A stretch of 64,000 nt of DNA from Streptomyces formicae (GTDB lineage Bacteria; Actinomycetota; Actinomycetes; Streptomycetales; Streptomycetaceae). Position numbers and translations under genes: made by a program. The stretch is from the NCBI RefSeq assembly GCF_022647665.1, contig NZ_CP071872.1:4402001-4466000 (forward strand), written 5' to 3'. Of the stretch, positions 1 to 8,616 are shown in pieces. The notes beneath the pieces are model-generated. The model worked only from the letters and a program-made list of their open reading frames with translations. It was not told the DNA's origin and did not search any database. Positions within the stretch are counted from its first letter, which is position 1. Each line of letters opens with the position of its first letter.

Positions 1-452
1 GTGGCGAAGCTCTTCGGGGCGCTGGGGCTGTTCGGCACGATCCCGGGCGTGGTGCTCTTCCACGTCGCGTACGGGCTGCCGTTCGCCGTATTCCTGCTGC
101 GCAACTACTTCGCCGACATCCCGCGCGAGATGCTGGAGGCGGCGCGGATGGACGGGGCGGTGAGTGGCGGATATTCACCCGGCTGGTGCTGCCGGTGGGG
201 CGTCCGGCGATCGCGAGCCTGGCGATCTTCCAGTTCCTGTGGGTGTGGAACGACATGCTGGTGGCGCTGCTGTTCGCGGACAGCTCGGCGCAGCCGCTCA
301 CCGTGGAACTCCAGTCGCAGGTGCGGCAGTTCGGCAGCAACATCGAGGTGCTCGCGCCCGGTGCGTTCCTGTCCCTGATCGTGCCGGTGGTGGTCTTCTT
401 CGCCTTCCAGCGGCACTTCGTGCAGGGGGTGATGGCGGGCTCGGTGAAGTAG
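1..452 (+). pseudogene. Sugar ABC transporter permease (MalG type), 5' cut and frameshifted
   Basis: This is the C-terminal part of a carbohydrate ABC transporter membrane subunit that begins before the window. Frame 1 carries the EAA-loop region (REMLEAARMDGA, about 121-159). The homologous reading then continues one frame over from base 165 as WRIFTRLVLPVGRPA and runs through the last membrane segments to the conserved end FVQGVMAGSVK and TAG at 450-452. Adding one G to the GG at 159-160 would give DGAGEWRIF and one uninterrupted frame. The family normally imports sugars together with a second permease, a binding protein and an ATPase, none of which is visible here. A real null allele is possible, but a one-base assembly error is more likely, because three other genes in the window show the same defect. 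Confidence 0.8.
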
Positions 453-461
453 CCGGGCGAC

Positions 462-503
462 GGCAGGACCGGCCCTCTCCCGCGGGAGAGGGCCGGTCCT
501 GCC
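462..503. terminator. Perfect hairpin, likely terminator of the permease operon
   Basis: A 20-bp perfect inverted repeat (462-481 pairs with 484-503, loop GC) starts 10 bases after the permease stop. There is no T-tract, as is usual in high-GC actinobacteria. The following 504-721 holds nothing recognisable beyond the leader of the next gene. Confidence 0.75.
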
Positions 504-721
504 GTGTCCTGCCGTGTTCTTGCCCGCTGACCTTGAGGTACGACGCCGGTCGTCCACCTGAACGTCCAGATCCGGCCACGTCACGGGCAGCTCCTTGCAG
601 GCAACTGATCACCCCGAATGGCGTAGCCGTCGATCCCGGGTGACGCTGGGAGCAGAGTCGTCCACCTCGCGGAAGACGTATCCCGGAGATTGCCCCCAAA
701 GCAGCTTCCCTGGAGGAGACC

Positions 722-1285
722 GTGCTCGTACCGATACGGCGCCTCGCCTTGGTATTCGCCCTCTGCTGCGTCCTCGTCGTCGCCACGACGGCCTACGCCG
801 ACAGCCGCAGCGCCCCCCGAGACACCCGTACCGCCTTCCAGCCGAGCCCCAGTCCCAGCCCCACCGAAGAGGAACGGCGGCTGGCCAAGACCCGCTTCGC
901 GGTGGACGCGGGGCTTGCCGCGGGTGCCACCTATGAGTGGATCGTGAAGCCCTTCAAGGCGGGCAAGTTCACGAAAGGCCATCACGGCCGCACGATGGCC
1001 CTCGTGAAGGCCAGCCTCGCGGGCGCGTTCGCATACAACAGGCTCAAGGCGGCGGTCGCCGACGCCGAAGCCGATCCCGCCCTCTCCAAGGCACTTGCAC
1101 CGCTCACCGCGGGCATCGAGGGCCTGAAGGACCTGCCCCACGAATTCCACAAGAGCGACTCCCCCGACGCGACCGTGAAGAGCTACCAGGACGTCATCGA
1201 CAAGGTGAAGGACGCGGGAGCGAGCGCGGGTGCCCAGGTGCAGAACCAGGTGCCGTCGCCGCAGCAGCTGATGAGCTCCTCGTAG
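722..1285 (+). CDS. Small secreted protein of unknown function
   Basis: A 187-residue protein starting at GTG 722. GGAGG at 712-716 lies five bases upstream and decides the start. Residues 1 to about 27 form a signal peptide (two Arg, a hydrophobic core LALVFALCCVLVV, then TTAYADS), so export and cleavage near AYA-D are likely. A short Pro/Ser stretch (QPSPSPSPTEE) leads into a mostly helical, soluble domain with no catalytic motif I can recognise. A charged and Gln-rich tail closes the protein. It is transcribed alone between two hairpins and converges on the copper ATPase gene. I do not recognise a family. Confidence 0.7.
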   Translation: MLVPIRRLALVFALCCVLVVATTAYADSRSAPRDTRTAFQPSPSPSPTEEERRLAKTRFAVDAGLAAGATYEWIVKPFKAGKFTKGHHGRTMALVKASLAGAFAYNRLKAAVADAEADPALSKALAPLTAGIEGLKDLPHEFHKSDSPDATVKSYQDVIDKVKDAGASAGAQVQNQVPSPQQLMSSS

Positions 1286-1294
1286 GTCCTGCGT

Positions 1295-1324
1295 GCCTCG
1301 GTCTGACATGGGTCAGACCGAGGC
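1295..1324. terminator. Bidirectional terminator between convergent genes
   Basis: A 13-bp perfect inverted repeat (1295-1307 with 1312-1324, loop ATGG) sits between the secreted-protein gene and the ATPase gene. It overlaps the ATPase stop codon (TGA, complement of 1313-1315), so it can serve both strands. Confidence 0.75.
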
Positions 1325-3580
1325 CCGGAAACCGCGCAGCCGCAGGCTGTTGGCGACGACGAAGACGGAGCTGAAGGCCATCGCCGCGCCCGCGATCATG
1401 GGGTTGAGCAGACCGGCGGCGGCCAGCGGCAGCGCGGCGACGTTGTAGGCGAAGGCCCAGAACAGATTGGACCTGATCGTGCCGAGGGTCCTGCGGGAGA
1501 GCCGGATCGCGTCGGCCGCGACCCGCAGGTCGCCGCGGACCAGGGTCACGTCGCCCGCCTCGATCGCCGCGTCGGTGCCGGTGCCCATGGCCAGTCCCAG
1601 GTCGGCCTGGGCGAGCGCCGCGGCGTCGTTCACGCCGTCCCCGACCATCGCGACCCGGCGGCCCTGGGCCTGAAGCCGCTTGATGACGGCGACCTTGTCC
1701 TCGGGCATGACCTCGGCGATCACCTCGTCGATGCCGGCCTCCGCGGCGACCGCCCGGGCGACCGTCTCGTTGTCCCCCGTCAGCAGGATCGGGGAGAGTC
1801 CGAGGGCACGCAGCCCCCGGATCGCCTCGGGGCTGGTCTCCTTGACCGCGTCGGCGACGACGAGGACCGCCCGCGCCTCTCCGTCCCAGGCGACGGTGAC
1901 CGCGGTCCGCCCGGCCGCCTCGGCCGCGGCCCTGGCCCGCTCCAGCTCCTTCGGCAGCGCCGCCCCCGACTCGTTCAGCAGCCTCACGCGGCCGACGAGG
2001 ACCGCGTGCCCGTCGACGACGCCCCTGACCCCGAGCCCGGCGAGGTTGGTGAACTCCTGCGGGGCGGGCAGCGGTCCGACGCGCTCGGCGGCTCCGGCGG
2101 CCACCGCCCGCGCGACGGGGTGCTCGGACATGTGCTCGACGGCTCCTGCCAGCCGCAGGACCTCGCGCTCGTCGGCCGATGCCGCGGAGTGCACCTCCAG
2201 CAGGGTCATCTTCCCGGTGGTCACGGTGCCGGTCTTGTCGAGCACGACGGTGTCGACCGTCCGGGTGGTCTCCAGTGCCTCGGGGCCCTTGATGAGGATG
2301 CCGAGCCGGGCACCGCGACCGGTACCGACCATCAGCGCCATGGGGGTGGCCAGCCCGAGGGCGCAGGGGCAGGCGATGATCAGTACGGCGACGGCGGCGG
2401 TGAAAGCGGCCGGGAGGGGTGATCCGCCCGCGAGCCAGACGCCGAGCGTGCCGAGCGCGAGTGCGATGACGGCCGGAACGAAGACCGCGGAGATCCGGTC
2501 GGCCAGCCGCTGGGCGGCGGCCTTTCCGTTCTGGGCGTCCTCGACCAGCTTCGCCATCCTGGCCAGCTGGGTGCCGGCGCCGACGCGGGTGGCCTCGACG
2601 ACGAGCCGGCCGCCCGCGTTGAGCGTCGCGCCGGTGACCGTGTCGCCTTCCGCGACCTCGACGGGCACGGACTCGCCCGTCAGCATGGACGCGTCCACCG
2701 CCGATGCGCCCTCGACGACGACGCCGTCGGTGGCGATCTTCTCCCCCGGACGGACCAGGAAGCGGTCGCCCGCCTTGAGCTCGGCCACCGGCACCGGGTG
2801 CTCCGCGCCGTCGCGCAGCAGGGTCACGTTCTTCGCGCCGAGTTCGAGCAGGGCCCGCAGCGCGGCGCCCGCCCTGCGCTTGGACCGGGCCTCGAAGTAC
2901 CGGCCGGCGAGGATGAAGGCGGTGACTCCTGCGGCGGTCTCCAGGTAGATGTTCTCGCTGCCGTCGCCGCGGGCGACGGTCAGCTCGAAGGCGTGCGTCA
3001 TGCCCGGCATCCCGGCGTGGCCGAAGAACAGCGCCCACAGCGACCACAGGAACGCGGCCGAGACCCCGAGCGAGATCAGCGTGTCCATCGTGGCGGCGCC
3101 GTGCCTGGCGTTGACAAGCGCGGCACGGTGGAAGGGCCAGGCCGCGTAGGTGGCGACGGGGGCGGCCAGCGTGAGCGAGAGCCACTGCCAGTACGTGAAC
3201 TGGAGGGCGGGGGCCATGGCCATCGCGACGACCGGCACGGCCAGGGTCACGGCGGTGATCAGGCGGTGGCGCAGGTCGCGCAGCTCGTCCCCGCCGCCGT
3301 CGGCCACCGGGGCACCGTCGGCCGCCGGAACGGAGGCGGGGGCGGGGGCGGGGGCGGGTTCGGTGGCCGTGTAACCCGTCGCCTCCACGGTGGCGATCAG
3401 CTCCCGGACCGCTATGCCCTCCCGGTAGGTGACCCGGGCCTTCTCGGTCGCGTAGTTGACGGTGGCCTCGACCCCGTCGATGCGGTTGAGCTTCCGTTCG
3501 ATCCGGGCTGCGCAGGAGGCGCAGGTCATGCCGCCGATGGCGAGCTCGACCTCGCGCGCTTCGGGGACCGTGGTGGTCAT
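1313..3580 (-). CDS. copA: Copper-translocating P1B-type ATPase
   Basis: A 755-residue heavy-metal P-type ATPase of the inner membrane that would expel Cu(I) at the cost of ATP. The metal-binding HMA domain has GMTCASC at residues 17-23. Then follow an Ala/Pro linker (about 75-95), membrane helices, the actuator motif TGES (301-304), the metal-path motif CPC (404-406), the phosphorylation site DKTGT (Asp448), the SEHP motif of the nucleotide domain (485-488), and GDGVND in the hinge. The start is ATG 3580 because GAGGAG lies just upstream and the HMA domain follows; an in-frame extension up to 3679 runs across the operator and is not used. The CsoR-like site about 50 bases upstream fits copper induction. 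No CopZ chaperone or csoR gene is adjacent. Copper specificity is inferred from CPC plus the operator. Confidence 0.93.
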   Translation of the reverse strand: MTTTVPEAREVELAIGGMTCASCAARIERKLNRIDGVEATVNYATEKARVTYREGIAVRELIATVEATGYTATEPAPAPAPASVPAADGAPVADGGGDELRDLRHRLITAVTLAVPVVAMAMAPALQFTYWQWLSLTLAAPVATYAAWPFHRAALVNARHGAATMDTLISLGVSAAFLWSLWALFFGHAGMPGMTHAFELTVARGDGSENIYLETAAGVTAFILAGRYFEARSKRRAGAALRALLELGAKNVTLLRDGAEHPVPVAELKAGDRFLVRPGEKIATDGVVVEGASAVDASMLTGESVPVEVAEGDTVTGATLNAGGRLVVEATRVGAGTQLARMAKLVEDAQNGKAAAQRLADRISAVFVPAVIALALGTLGVWLAGGSPLPAAFTAAVAVLIIACPCALGLATPMALMVGTGRGARLGILIKGPEALETTRTVDTVVLDKTGTVTTGKMTLLEVHSAASADEREVLRLAGAVEHMSEHPVARAVAAGAAERVGPLPAPQEFTNLAGLGVRGVVDGHAVLVGRVRLLNESGAALPKELERARAAAEAAGRTAVTVAWDGEARAVLVVADAVKETSPEAIRGLRALGLSPILLTGDNETVARAVAAEAGIDEVIAEVMPEDKVAVIKRLQAQGRRVAMVGDGVNDAAALAQADLGLAMGTGTDAAIEAGDVTLVRGDLRVAADAIRLSRRTLGTIRSNLFWAFAYNVAALPLAAAGLLNPMIAGAAMAFSSVFVVANSLRLRGFRASV

Positions 3581-3626
3581 CGCCGCTCCTCGGGCTGGGG
3601 GGCACGGTGCGTTCGCACCCCTATCT

Positions 3627-3643
3627 ATACCCCTAGGGGGTAT
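3627..3643. promoter_or_regulatory. CsoR-type copper operator
   Basis: ATACCCC-TAG-GGGGTAT is a 7-3-7 inverted repeat. It matches the G/C-tract palindrome flanked by ATA/TAT that copper-sensing CsoR repressors bind. It lies 47-63 bases upstream of the ATPase start, where a repressor would block the promoter. The class is inferred from sequence and from the gene it precedes. Confidence 0.75.
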
Positions 3644-3679
3644 CTTGATGCAAACATCGGCCGCTCCGGCGCAGCACAC

Positions 3680-3720
3680 CGCCCCGCCGGTTCCTCCTCA
3701 GCGGGGGCACCGGCGGGGCG
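3680..3720 (-). terminator. Hairpin downstream of the pigment hydroxylase gene
   Basis: 12-bp arms (3680-3691 with 3709-3720) and a 17-base loop lie just past the stop of the minus-strand hydroxylase (3736) and upstream of the copper operator. It should insulate the ATPase gene from read-through. Confidence 0.6.
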
Positions 3721-3735
3721 GGCGGGACCGGGGCG

Positions 3736-5376
3736 TCAGTAGCGCTGGAGCAACGCCTCCATGGCCGCGGTGAGCGTCGCCTCGGGGTCGGCGGCCCGCC
3801 CCGGCGAGCGCCAGGCCACGAACCCGTCCGGACGGACCACCACCGCTCCCTCGTCCGTCGTGCCGTGCAGCTCGGCCCAGTCCGCACCCGCTTCGGGGAC
3901 CAGGTCGGTGTCGCCCCCGTCGCCGATCCGGTAGGCGGACAGCCTGATCGAGAGCCGCTCGGCGACGACCGGCGCCGCCGTGTGCCAGGCCTTGCCCCCG
4001 GCCCCCGTCAGCAGCACGAACGAGCGCTCGTACAGGTCCAGCGTGGACAGCCTGCGCGCCTCGTCGGGACGGTGGAGCCACATGTGGGGGGCCCGGCTGC
4101 CGGGCTCACCGCGGAGGTCCATCCGGTCGGGCACGACGGGCATGTCGGGGTCCGCGTCCAGCACCGCGCCACGCGGGTAGCGGTAGCCCATGGCGACGGT
4201 GAGCATTCCGCCCTGGCGCCCGCCGAGCACGCCGGGGGCCGGGGCGTAGCCGGGGTGGCTGTGCTCCGCCGAGCGGGCCGAGGCGCGGGCGCTCGTGGCC
4301 GCCGCCACCGGAAGCCGTTCCAGTTCGTACGTCTTGAGCAGCCCGGGACCGGCCGAGCCGTCCAGGACCAGGGCGAGCTTCCAGGCGAGGTTGTGCGCGT
4401 CCTGGATCCCGGTGTTGGAGCCGAACGCCCCGGTCGGGGACATCTCGTGGGCGGAGTCTCCCGCGAGGAAGACCCGGCCGGCGCCGTACCGCTCCGCGAC
4501 CCGTTCCGCGGCGTGCCAGGGTGCCTTGCCGGTGATCTCGACGTCGATGTCGGGGGCGCCGGTGGCCCTGCGGATGTGGTCGATGCAGCGCTCGTCGGTG
4601 AAGTCCTCCAGCGTCTCCCCGCGGTCGGGATGCCAGGGGGCGTGGAAGACCCAGCTCTCGACGTTGTCCACGGGCAGCAGGGCGCCGTCCGCCTCGGGGT
4701 CGGTCAGGTAGCAGACGATGAAGCGCCGGCCGCCGACGACGTCCGCGAGCCGGCGCGAGCGGAAGGTGATGCTGACGTTGTGGAAGAGCTCGCCGGGGCC
4801 CGTCCGGCCGATGCCGAGCTTCTCCCGCACGGGGCTGCGGGGCCCGTCGGCCGCGACCAGGTAGTCCGCGCGGACCGTGCTGAGCCGGCCGGTCGTCCGG
4901 TCCTCGATCACGGCGGTGACGCCTTCCGGGTCCTGCTCGAAGGACTTGAGCTCGGTGGAGTAGCGCAGATCGCCGCCGAGGCTCCTGGCGCAGTCCAGCA
5001 GCACCGGCTCCAGGTCGTTCTGGCTGCACACGCACCAGGCGGTCGGGCTGAACCGGGCGAGCCCGCCGCCCGGGTCGATCTCCTTGAACAGCCACTCGCC
5101 CTGGTCGCCGACGAGCGTGGGCGTCTGCAGGATGCCGTGGTTGTCGGCGAGCACGGACGAGGCGTCGTGGATGAGCGGTTCGGCGCCGGCGACGCGGAAC
5201 AGCTCCATGGTCCGCACGTTGTTGCCGCGCCCGCGCGGATGTCTCGAGGTGCTCGCGTGGCGCTCGACGAGCATGTGCCCGACACCGAGCCGGCCCAGGA
5301 ACAGCGACGTGGACAGCCCCACCAGGGATCCGCCCACGATGAGGACCGGTACGCGGTCGTCTGCGTGTTCTTCCAT
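3736..5376 (-). CDS. whiE-ORFVIII: Spore-pigment FAD-dependent hydroxylase (WhiE ORFVIII type)
   Basis: A 546-residue class A flavin monooxygenase of the PheA/TfdB aromatic hydroxylase group. The FAD-binding GGSLVG is at residues 15-20, the DG motif (AADGPRSP) at 177-178 and the GD motif (AGDSAH) at 306-307. A C-terminal thioredoxin-like region resembles the dimerisation part of phenol hydroxylases. Start ATG 5376 has GGAG seven bases upstream and puts the dinucleotide fold near the N-terminus. It is transcribed away from the PKS operon, as ORFVIII is in the whiE locus of S. coelicolor. Its likely job is late oxygenation of the aromatic polyketide that colours spores. The family and the locus position are clear; the exact reaction is inferred. 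Confidence 0.9.
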   Translation of the reverse strand: MEEHADDRVPVLIVGGSLVGLSTSLFLGRLGVGHMLVERHASTSRHPRGRGNNVRTMELFRVAGAEPLIHDASSVLADNHGILQTPTLVGDQGEWLFKEIDPGGGLARFSPTAWCVCSQNDLEPVLLDCARSLGGDLRYSTELKSFEQDPEGVTAVIEDRTTGRLSTVRADYLVAADGPRSPVREKLGIGRTGPGELFHNVSITFRSRRLADVVGGRRFIVCYLTDPEADGALLPVDNVESWVFHAPWHPDRGETLEDFTDERCIDHIRRATGAPDIDVEITGKAPWHAAERVAERYGAGRVFLAGDSAHEMSPTGAFGSNTGIQDAHNLAWKLALVLDGSAGPGLLKTYELERLPVAAATSARASARSAEHSHPGYAPAPGVLGGRQGGMLTVAMGYRYPRGAVLDADPDMPVVPDRMDLRGEPGSRAPHMWLHRPDEARRLSTLDLYERSFVLLTGAGGKAWHTAAPVVAERLSIRLSAYRIGDGGDTDLVPEAGADWAELHGTTDEGAVVVRPDGFVAWRSPGRAADPEATLTAAMEALLQRY

Positions 5377-5638
5377 CAGTAGCTCCAGATCCAGCCGCCG
5401 GTAGGGGGAATGGAGTTTCCATGCCCTGGCGGGAGGGCCTCGATCGCCCCCTTCACCCGCTTGGTTCACACATCTCGCGCCACCCGTGGTACCGGCACAG
5501 GATCGAAGCCGGACCCCGCCATCGCGGCAGCGGTGAACGGCAGTCCGCACCTGTCGGATCTCTCATGCCGAATACCGGAGACCGGCTCCGTGCCACAGGA
5601 GTGGCACGGCTTCACTGTCTCGAAGGAGATGCGTGGAA
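5377..5638. promoter_or_regulatory. Divergent promoter region of the spore-pigment locus, with an inverted repeat
   Basis: 262 bases separate the two divergent pigment transcripts. A 9-bp perfect inverted repeat (5588-5596 with 5601-5609, loop AGGA) lies about 30 bases before the start of the PKS operon, in the probable leader. I cannot assign -10/-35 elements with confidence. In S. coelicolor the two whiE promoters are sporulation-controlled, and the same is expected here by position. Confidence 0.5.
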
Positions 5639-6760
5639 ATGACTACGCTGTCCGAACGTATATCTCAGTCGGCCTTCGACGGCTCCAGGCTGCGGGTCGT
5701 ACTCCTGCTGGACCTTCACGACGGCGCCCAGCAGCGCTTTCTCCAGGCGTACGAGCACATGCGCAACCAGGTGGCGTCGGTTCCCGGCCACATCAGCGAC
5801 CAGCTGTGCCAGTCGATCGAGAACCCCTCGCAGTGGCTGATCACCAGCGAGTGGGAGAGTGCGCCGCCGTTCCTCGACTGGGTGAACAGCGAGGAGCACG
5901 TGGAGACGGTCCGGCCGCTGCACAACTGCGTACGGGACACCCGCTCGCTGCGTTTCAGTGTCCTGCGTGAGACGGGCAAGCTGCACACCTCTGCCGAGGC
6001 GGCACAGCTCGGCGGCGGTCTGCAGCCCTTCCCCCGGGTGGGTGACGGCGTCGTGCGCCATGCCCTCACCTTCACCGTCAAGCCGGGCAGCGAGGCCGTC
6101 GTTGCGGAGATCCTCGCCGGCTACGACTCGCCCGAGGCGAAGGTCGACGAGCACACCCGGCTGCGCCGTACCTCGCTGTTCATGCACGGCAACCGGGTCG
6201 TGCGGGCCGTCGAGGTGCAGGGCGACCTGCTCGCGGCGCTGCGCCACGTCGCCCGGCAGCCCGAGGTCCGGGCCGTCGAGGAGGCCATCAACCCGTACCT
6301 GGAGCAGGACCGGGACCTGAACGATCCGGACTCCGCACGGGTGTTCTTCACCCGGGCGGCACTCCCGGCGGTGCACCACCTGGCCACCGCCGGCGAGGGA
6401 CATCCGGACGTCAAGCGGCACGCGCTGCTCTACCCGGCCAAGCCGGGCTGCGGCATGGCGCTCGCCCGGCTGCTCGCCCAGCAGGACGAGGCGGCGGCCG
6501 ACGACCCGTCGGCCTGCGTCGACAGCAGCACGGTCTTCCAGCGGGACGACATCGTCGTGCGCCTGGTCGACGTGCGCGGTTCGATCGACTGCGACCCGCT
6601 GCTCGCGCTCGGCGCGCACGGCCCCCGCAAGGCGGCCATGCTGGCGCGGCTGCTCGACGACGACGCGGTCGGCGGCGGTTCGTCGGCGTCGGAGGAGGAC
6701 ATGGCGCTCTTCCTCAAGAAGGCCGACATGCGCCTGATCACCGACCGCCGGGCCCGCTGA
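5639..6760 (+). CDS. whiE-ORFI: SchA/CurD-domain protein (WhiE ORFI type)
   Basis: A 373-residue protein of the SchA/CurD-like family, which is found almost only in spore-pigment PKS loci. It starts MTTLSERISQSAFDG. The first ~110 residues look like a ferredoxin-like (ABM/cyclase-type) module, and a second similar half begins near VRHALTFTVKPG. I chose ATG 5639, ten bases after GGAG (5625-5628); an in-frame GTG at 5633, four bases after it, is the alternative and adds two residues. It is the first gene of the pigment operon. Its biochemical role is not established; disruption of homologous loci alters pigment. A 150-base gap with a hairpin follows before the cupin gene. Confidence 0.88.
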   Translation: MTTLSERISQSAFDGSRLRVVLLLDLHDGAQQRFLQAYEHMRNQVASVPGHISDQLCQSIENPSQWLITSEWESAPPFLDWVNSEEHVETVRPLHNCVRDTRSLRFSVLRETGKLHTSAEAAQLGGGLQPFPRVGDGVVRHALTFTVKPGSEAVVAEILAGYDSPEAKVDEHTRLRRTSLFMHGNRVVRAVEVQGDLLAALRHVARQPEVRAVEEAINPYLEQDRDLNDPDSARVFFTRAALPAVHHLATAGEGHPDVKRHALLYPAKPGCGMALARLLAQQDEAAADDPSACVDSSTVFQRDDIVVRLVDVRGSIDCDPLLALGAHGPRKAAMLARLLDDDAVGGGSSASEEDMALFLKKADMRLITDRRAR

Positions 6761-6799
6761 ACCGCGACAACCGGGCTCGTCAACCGTCCGTCAGGTCCC

Positions 6800-6847
6800 G
6801 TGCGGTGCGGTGGGCACCACCGCCGCACTGCCGGGCCCGCACCGCAC
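6800..6847 (+). repeat. Intra-operon inverted repeat between ORFI and ORFII
   Basis: 11-bp perfect arms (6800-6810 with 6837-6847) with a 26-base loop lie in the only sizeable gap of the pigment operon. It could attenuate or stabilise the transcript. No promoter is evident. Confidence 0.45.
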
Positions 6848-6910
6848 CCGCACAGCCGGCCCGCACCGCCCGCCGGCACCACGCCACAAGGCCATGTGGA
6901 GGAACCAGTC

Positions 6911-7351
6911 ATGACCACACCTCATCGCATCGTCGACCTCAGCGAGACCCAGCCCAACCGCCGGCGCGGAGGCGATCTGCGCGCCATGCTGACGCCCACC
7001 TCCGTGGGCGCCACGAGCGGCTTCATGGGCCTGGCGATCGTTGAGCCCGGCGACCGCATCGGTGAGCACTACCACCCGTACTCCGAGGAGTTCGTGTACG
7101 TCGTCAGCGGCGCGCTCGAAGTGGACCTGGACGACGAGACGTTCGCGATCCGGCCGGACCAGGGGCTGCTGATCCCGCCGTACGTACGGCACCGGTTCCG
7201 CAACGTGGGCAGCACGGAGGCCCGGATGGTCTTCCACCTCGGCCCGCTGGCGCCGCGCCCGGAGCTCGGCCACGTCGACACCGAGGAGACGCCCGCCGAG
7301 GAGGCCGCCGGCGAGAGCCGGCCGCCCGAACGGACAGGGACGCGTTCATGA
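6911..7351 (+). CDS. whiE-ORFII: Cupin-domain protein (WhiE ORFII type)
   Basis: A 146-residue single-domain cupin. Motif 1 is visible as GDRIGEHYHPYSEEFVYVVSG (about residues 52-72; its His, His and Glu are candidate metal ligands). Motif 2 is the region PPYVRHRFRNVG. The start is ATG 6911, with GGAGG at 6898-6902. It overlaps the ketosynthase gene by ATGA. Small cupins occur at this place in whiE-type clusters and are thought to help cyclise or oxidise the nascent polyketide, but the reaction is unproven. Cytosolic; no signal peptide. Confidence 0.9.
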   Translation: MTTPHRIVDLSETQPNRRRGGDLRAMLTPTSVGATSGFMGLAIVEPGDRIGEHYHPYSEEFVYVVSGALEVDLDDETFAIRPDQGLLIPPYVRHRFRNVGSTEARMVFHLGPLAPRPELGHVDTEETPAEEAAGESRPPERTGTRS

Positions 7352-8616
7352 CCCGGCGGGTAGCGGTCACCGGAGTCGGCATAGTGGCGCCGGGAGGTGT
7401 GGGCATACCGGCGTTCTGGAATCTCCTGTCCAGCGGCCGCACGGCCACGCGCGGCATCACCCTCTTCGATGCGACGGGGTTCCGCTCGCGCATCGCGGCC
7501 GAGTGCGACTTCGATCCGGCCGCCCACGGCCTCGGCGACGAGGAGGTCCAGCGCGCCGACCGGTACGTGCAGTTCGCCATGGTCGCCGCGCGGGAGGCGC
7601 TGCGGGACGCGGGGCTCGACCCGGAGCGGGAGGACCCCTGGCGGATCGGGGTGTCCCTGGGCACCGCGGTCGGCGGCACCACCCGGCTGGAGCACGACTA
7701 CGTCAAGGTCAGCAGTTCGGGCCGGCGCTGGGACGTGGATCCCAGCGAGGCGGAGCCGCATCTCCACCGGGCGTTCTCGCCCAGCGCCCTCGCCTCCGAG
7801 GTCGCCGAGCAGACCGGTGCCCACGGCCCGGTGCAGACCGTCTCGACGGGCTGCACCTCGGGGCTGGACGCCATCGGGTACGCCTTCCACGCGATAGAGG
7901 AGGGCCGGGTCGACGTCTGCATCGCCGGTGCGTCGGACTCCCCGATATCGCCGATCACGGTGGCCTGCTTCGACGCGATCAAGGCGACGTCGCCGAACAA
8001 CGACGACCCCGCCCACGCCTCCCGCCCCTTCGACGCGAACCGGGACGGGTTCGTGATGGGCGAGGGCGGAGCCGTCCTCGTCCTGGAGGAGCTGGAACAC
8101 GCCCGCGCCCGCGGGGCCACCGTGTACTGCGAGATCGGCGGCTACGCGACCTTCGGGAACGCGTACCACATGACCGGTCTCACCCGTGAGGGCCTGGAGA
8201 TGGCCCGCGCGATCAACAGCGCGCTCGACCATGCCCGCGTCGACGGGTCGGACATCGACTACGTCAACGCGCACGGCTCGGGCACCCAGCAGAACGACCG
8301 CCATGAGACCGCGGCGGTGAAGGAGTCGCTGGGTTCGCACGCGTACGAGGTGCCGATGAGTTCCATCAAGTCCATGGTGGGTCACTCGCTCGGCGCCATC
8401 GGGGCGATCGAGGTCGTCGCCTGTGTGCTGGCACTCGCCCACCAGGTGGTGCCGCCCACGGCGAACTACGAGACCCCCGACCCCGAGTGCGACCTCGACT
8501 ATGTGCCGCGCACGGCGCGCGCCCTCAAGCTGCGCAACGTGCTCTCGGTCGGCAGCGGATTCGGCGGATTCCAGTCCGCCGTGGTCCTGACCCGGCCAGG
8601 AGGGAGGACACCATGA
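7348..8616 (+). CDS. whiE-ORFIII: Type II PKS ketosynthase alpha (WhiE ORFIII type)
   Basis: A 422-residue beta-ketoacyl synthase that would catalyse decarboxylative condensation of malonyl-ACP to build the spore-pigment poly-beta-ketone. The active-site Cys169 is in VSTGCTSGLDA, His309 in NAHGSGT, Lys341 in SSIKSMVGH and His346 in MVGHSLGA, so all catalytic residues are present. The gene starts within the cupin stop (ATGA at 7348) and ends within the CLF start (ATGA at 8613), so the KS and its partner are probably made in equal amounts. Full length for the family. Confidence 0.96.
   Translation: MTRRVAVTGVGIVAPGGVGIPAFWNLLSSGRTATRGITLFDATGFRSRIAAECDFDPAAHGLGDEEVQRADRYVQFAMVAAREALRDAGLDPEREDPWRIGVSLGTAVGGTTRLEHDYVKVSSSGRRWDVDPSEAEPHLHRAFSPSALASEVAEQTGAHGPVQTVSTGCTSGLDAIGYAFHAIEEGRVDVCIAGASDSPISPITVACFDAIKATSPNNDDPAHASRPFDANRDGFVMGEGGAVLVLEELEHARARGATVYCEIGGYATFGNAYHMTGLTREGLEMARAINSALDHARVDGSDIDYVNAHGSGTQQNDRHETAAVKESLGSHAYEVPMSSIKSMVGHSLGAIGAIEVVACVLALAHQVVPPTANYETPDPECDLDYVPRTARALKLRNVLSVGSGFGGFQSAVVLTRPGGRTP

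Noticed and set aside
1194..3605. An 803-codon alternate minus frame over the copper ATPase
   Set aside because: Arg/His-rich translation without motifs; the ATPase motifs lie in the other frame.
3581..3679. An upstream start for the copper ATPase
   Set aside because: The extension reads through the CsoR-like operator and has no ribosome site, while ATG 3580 has one.
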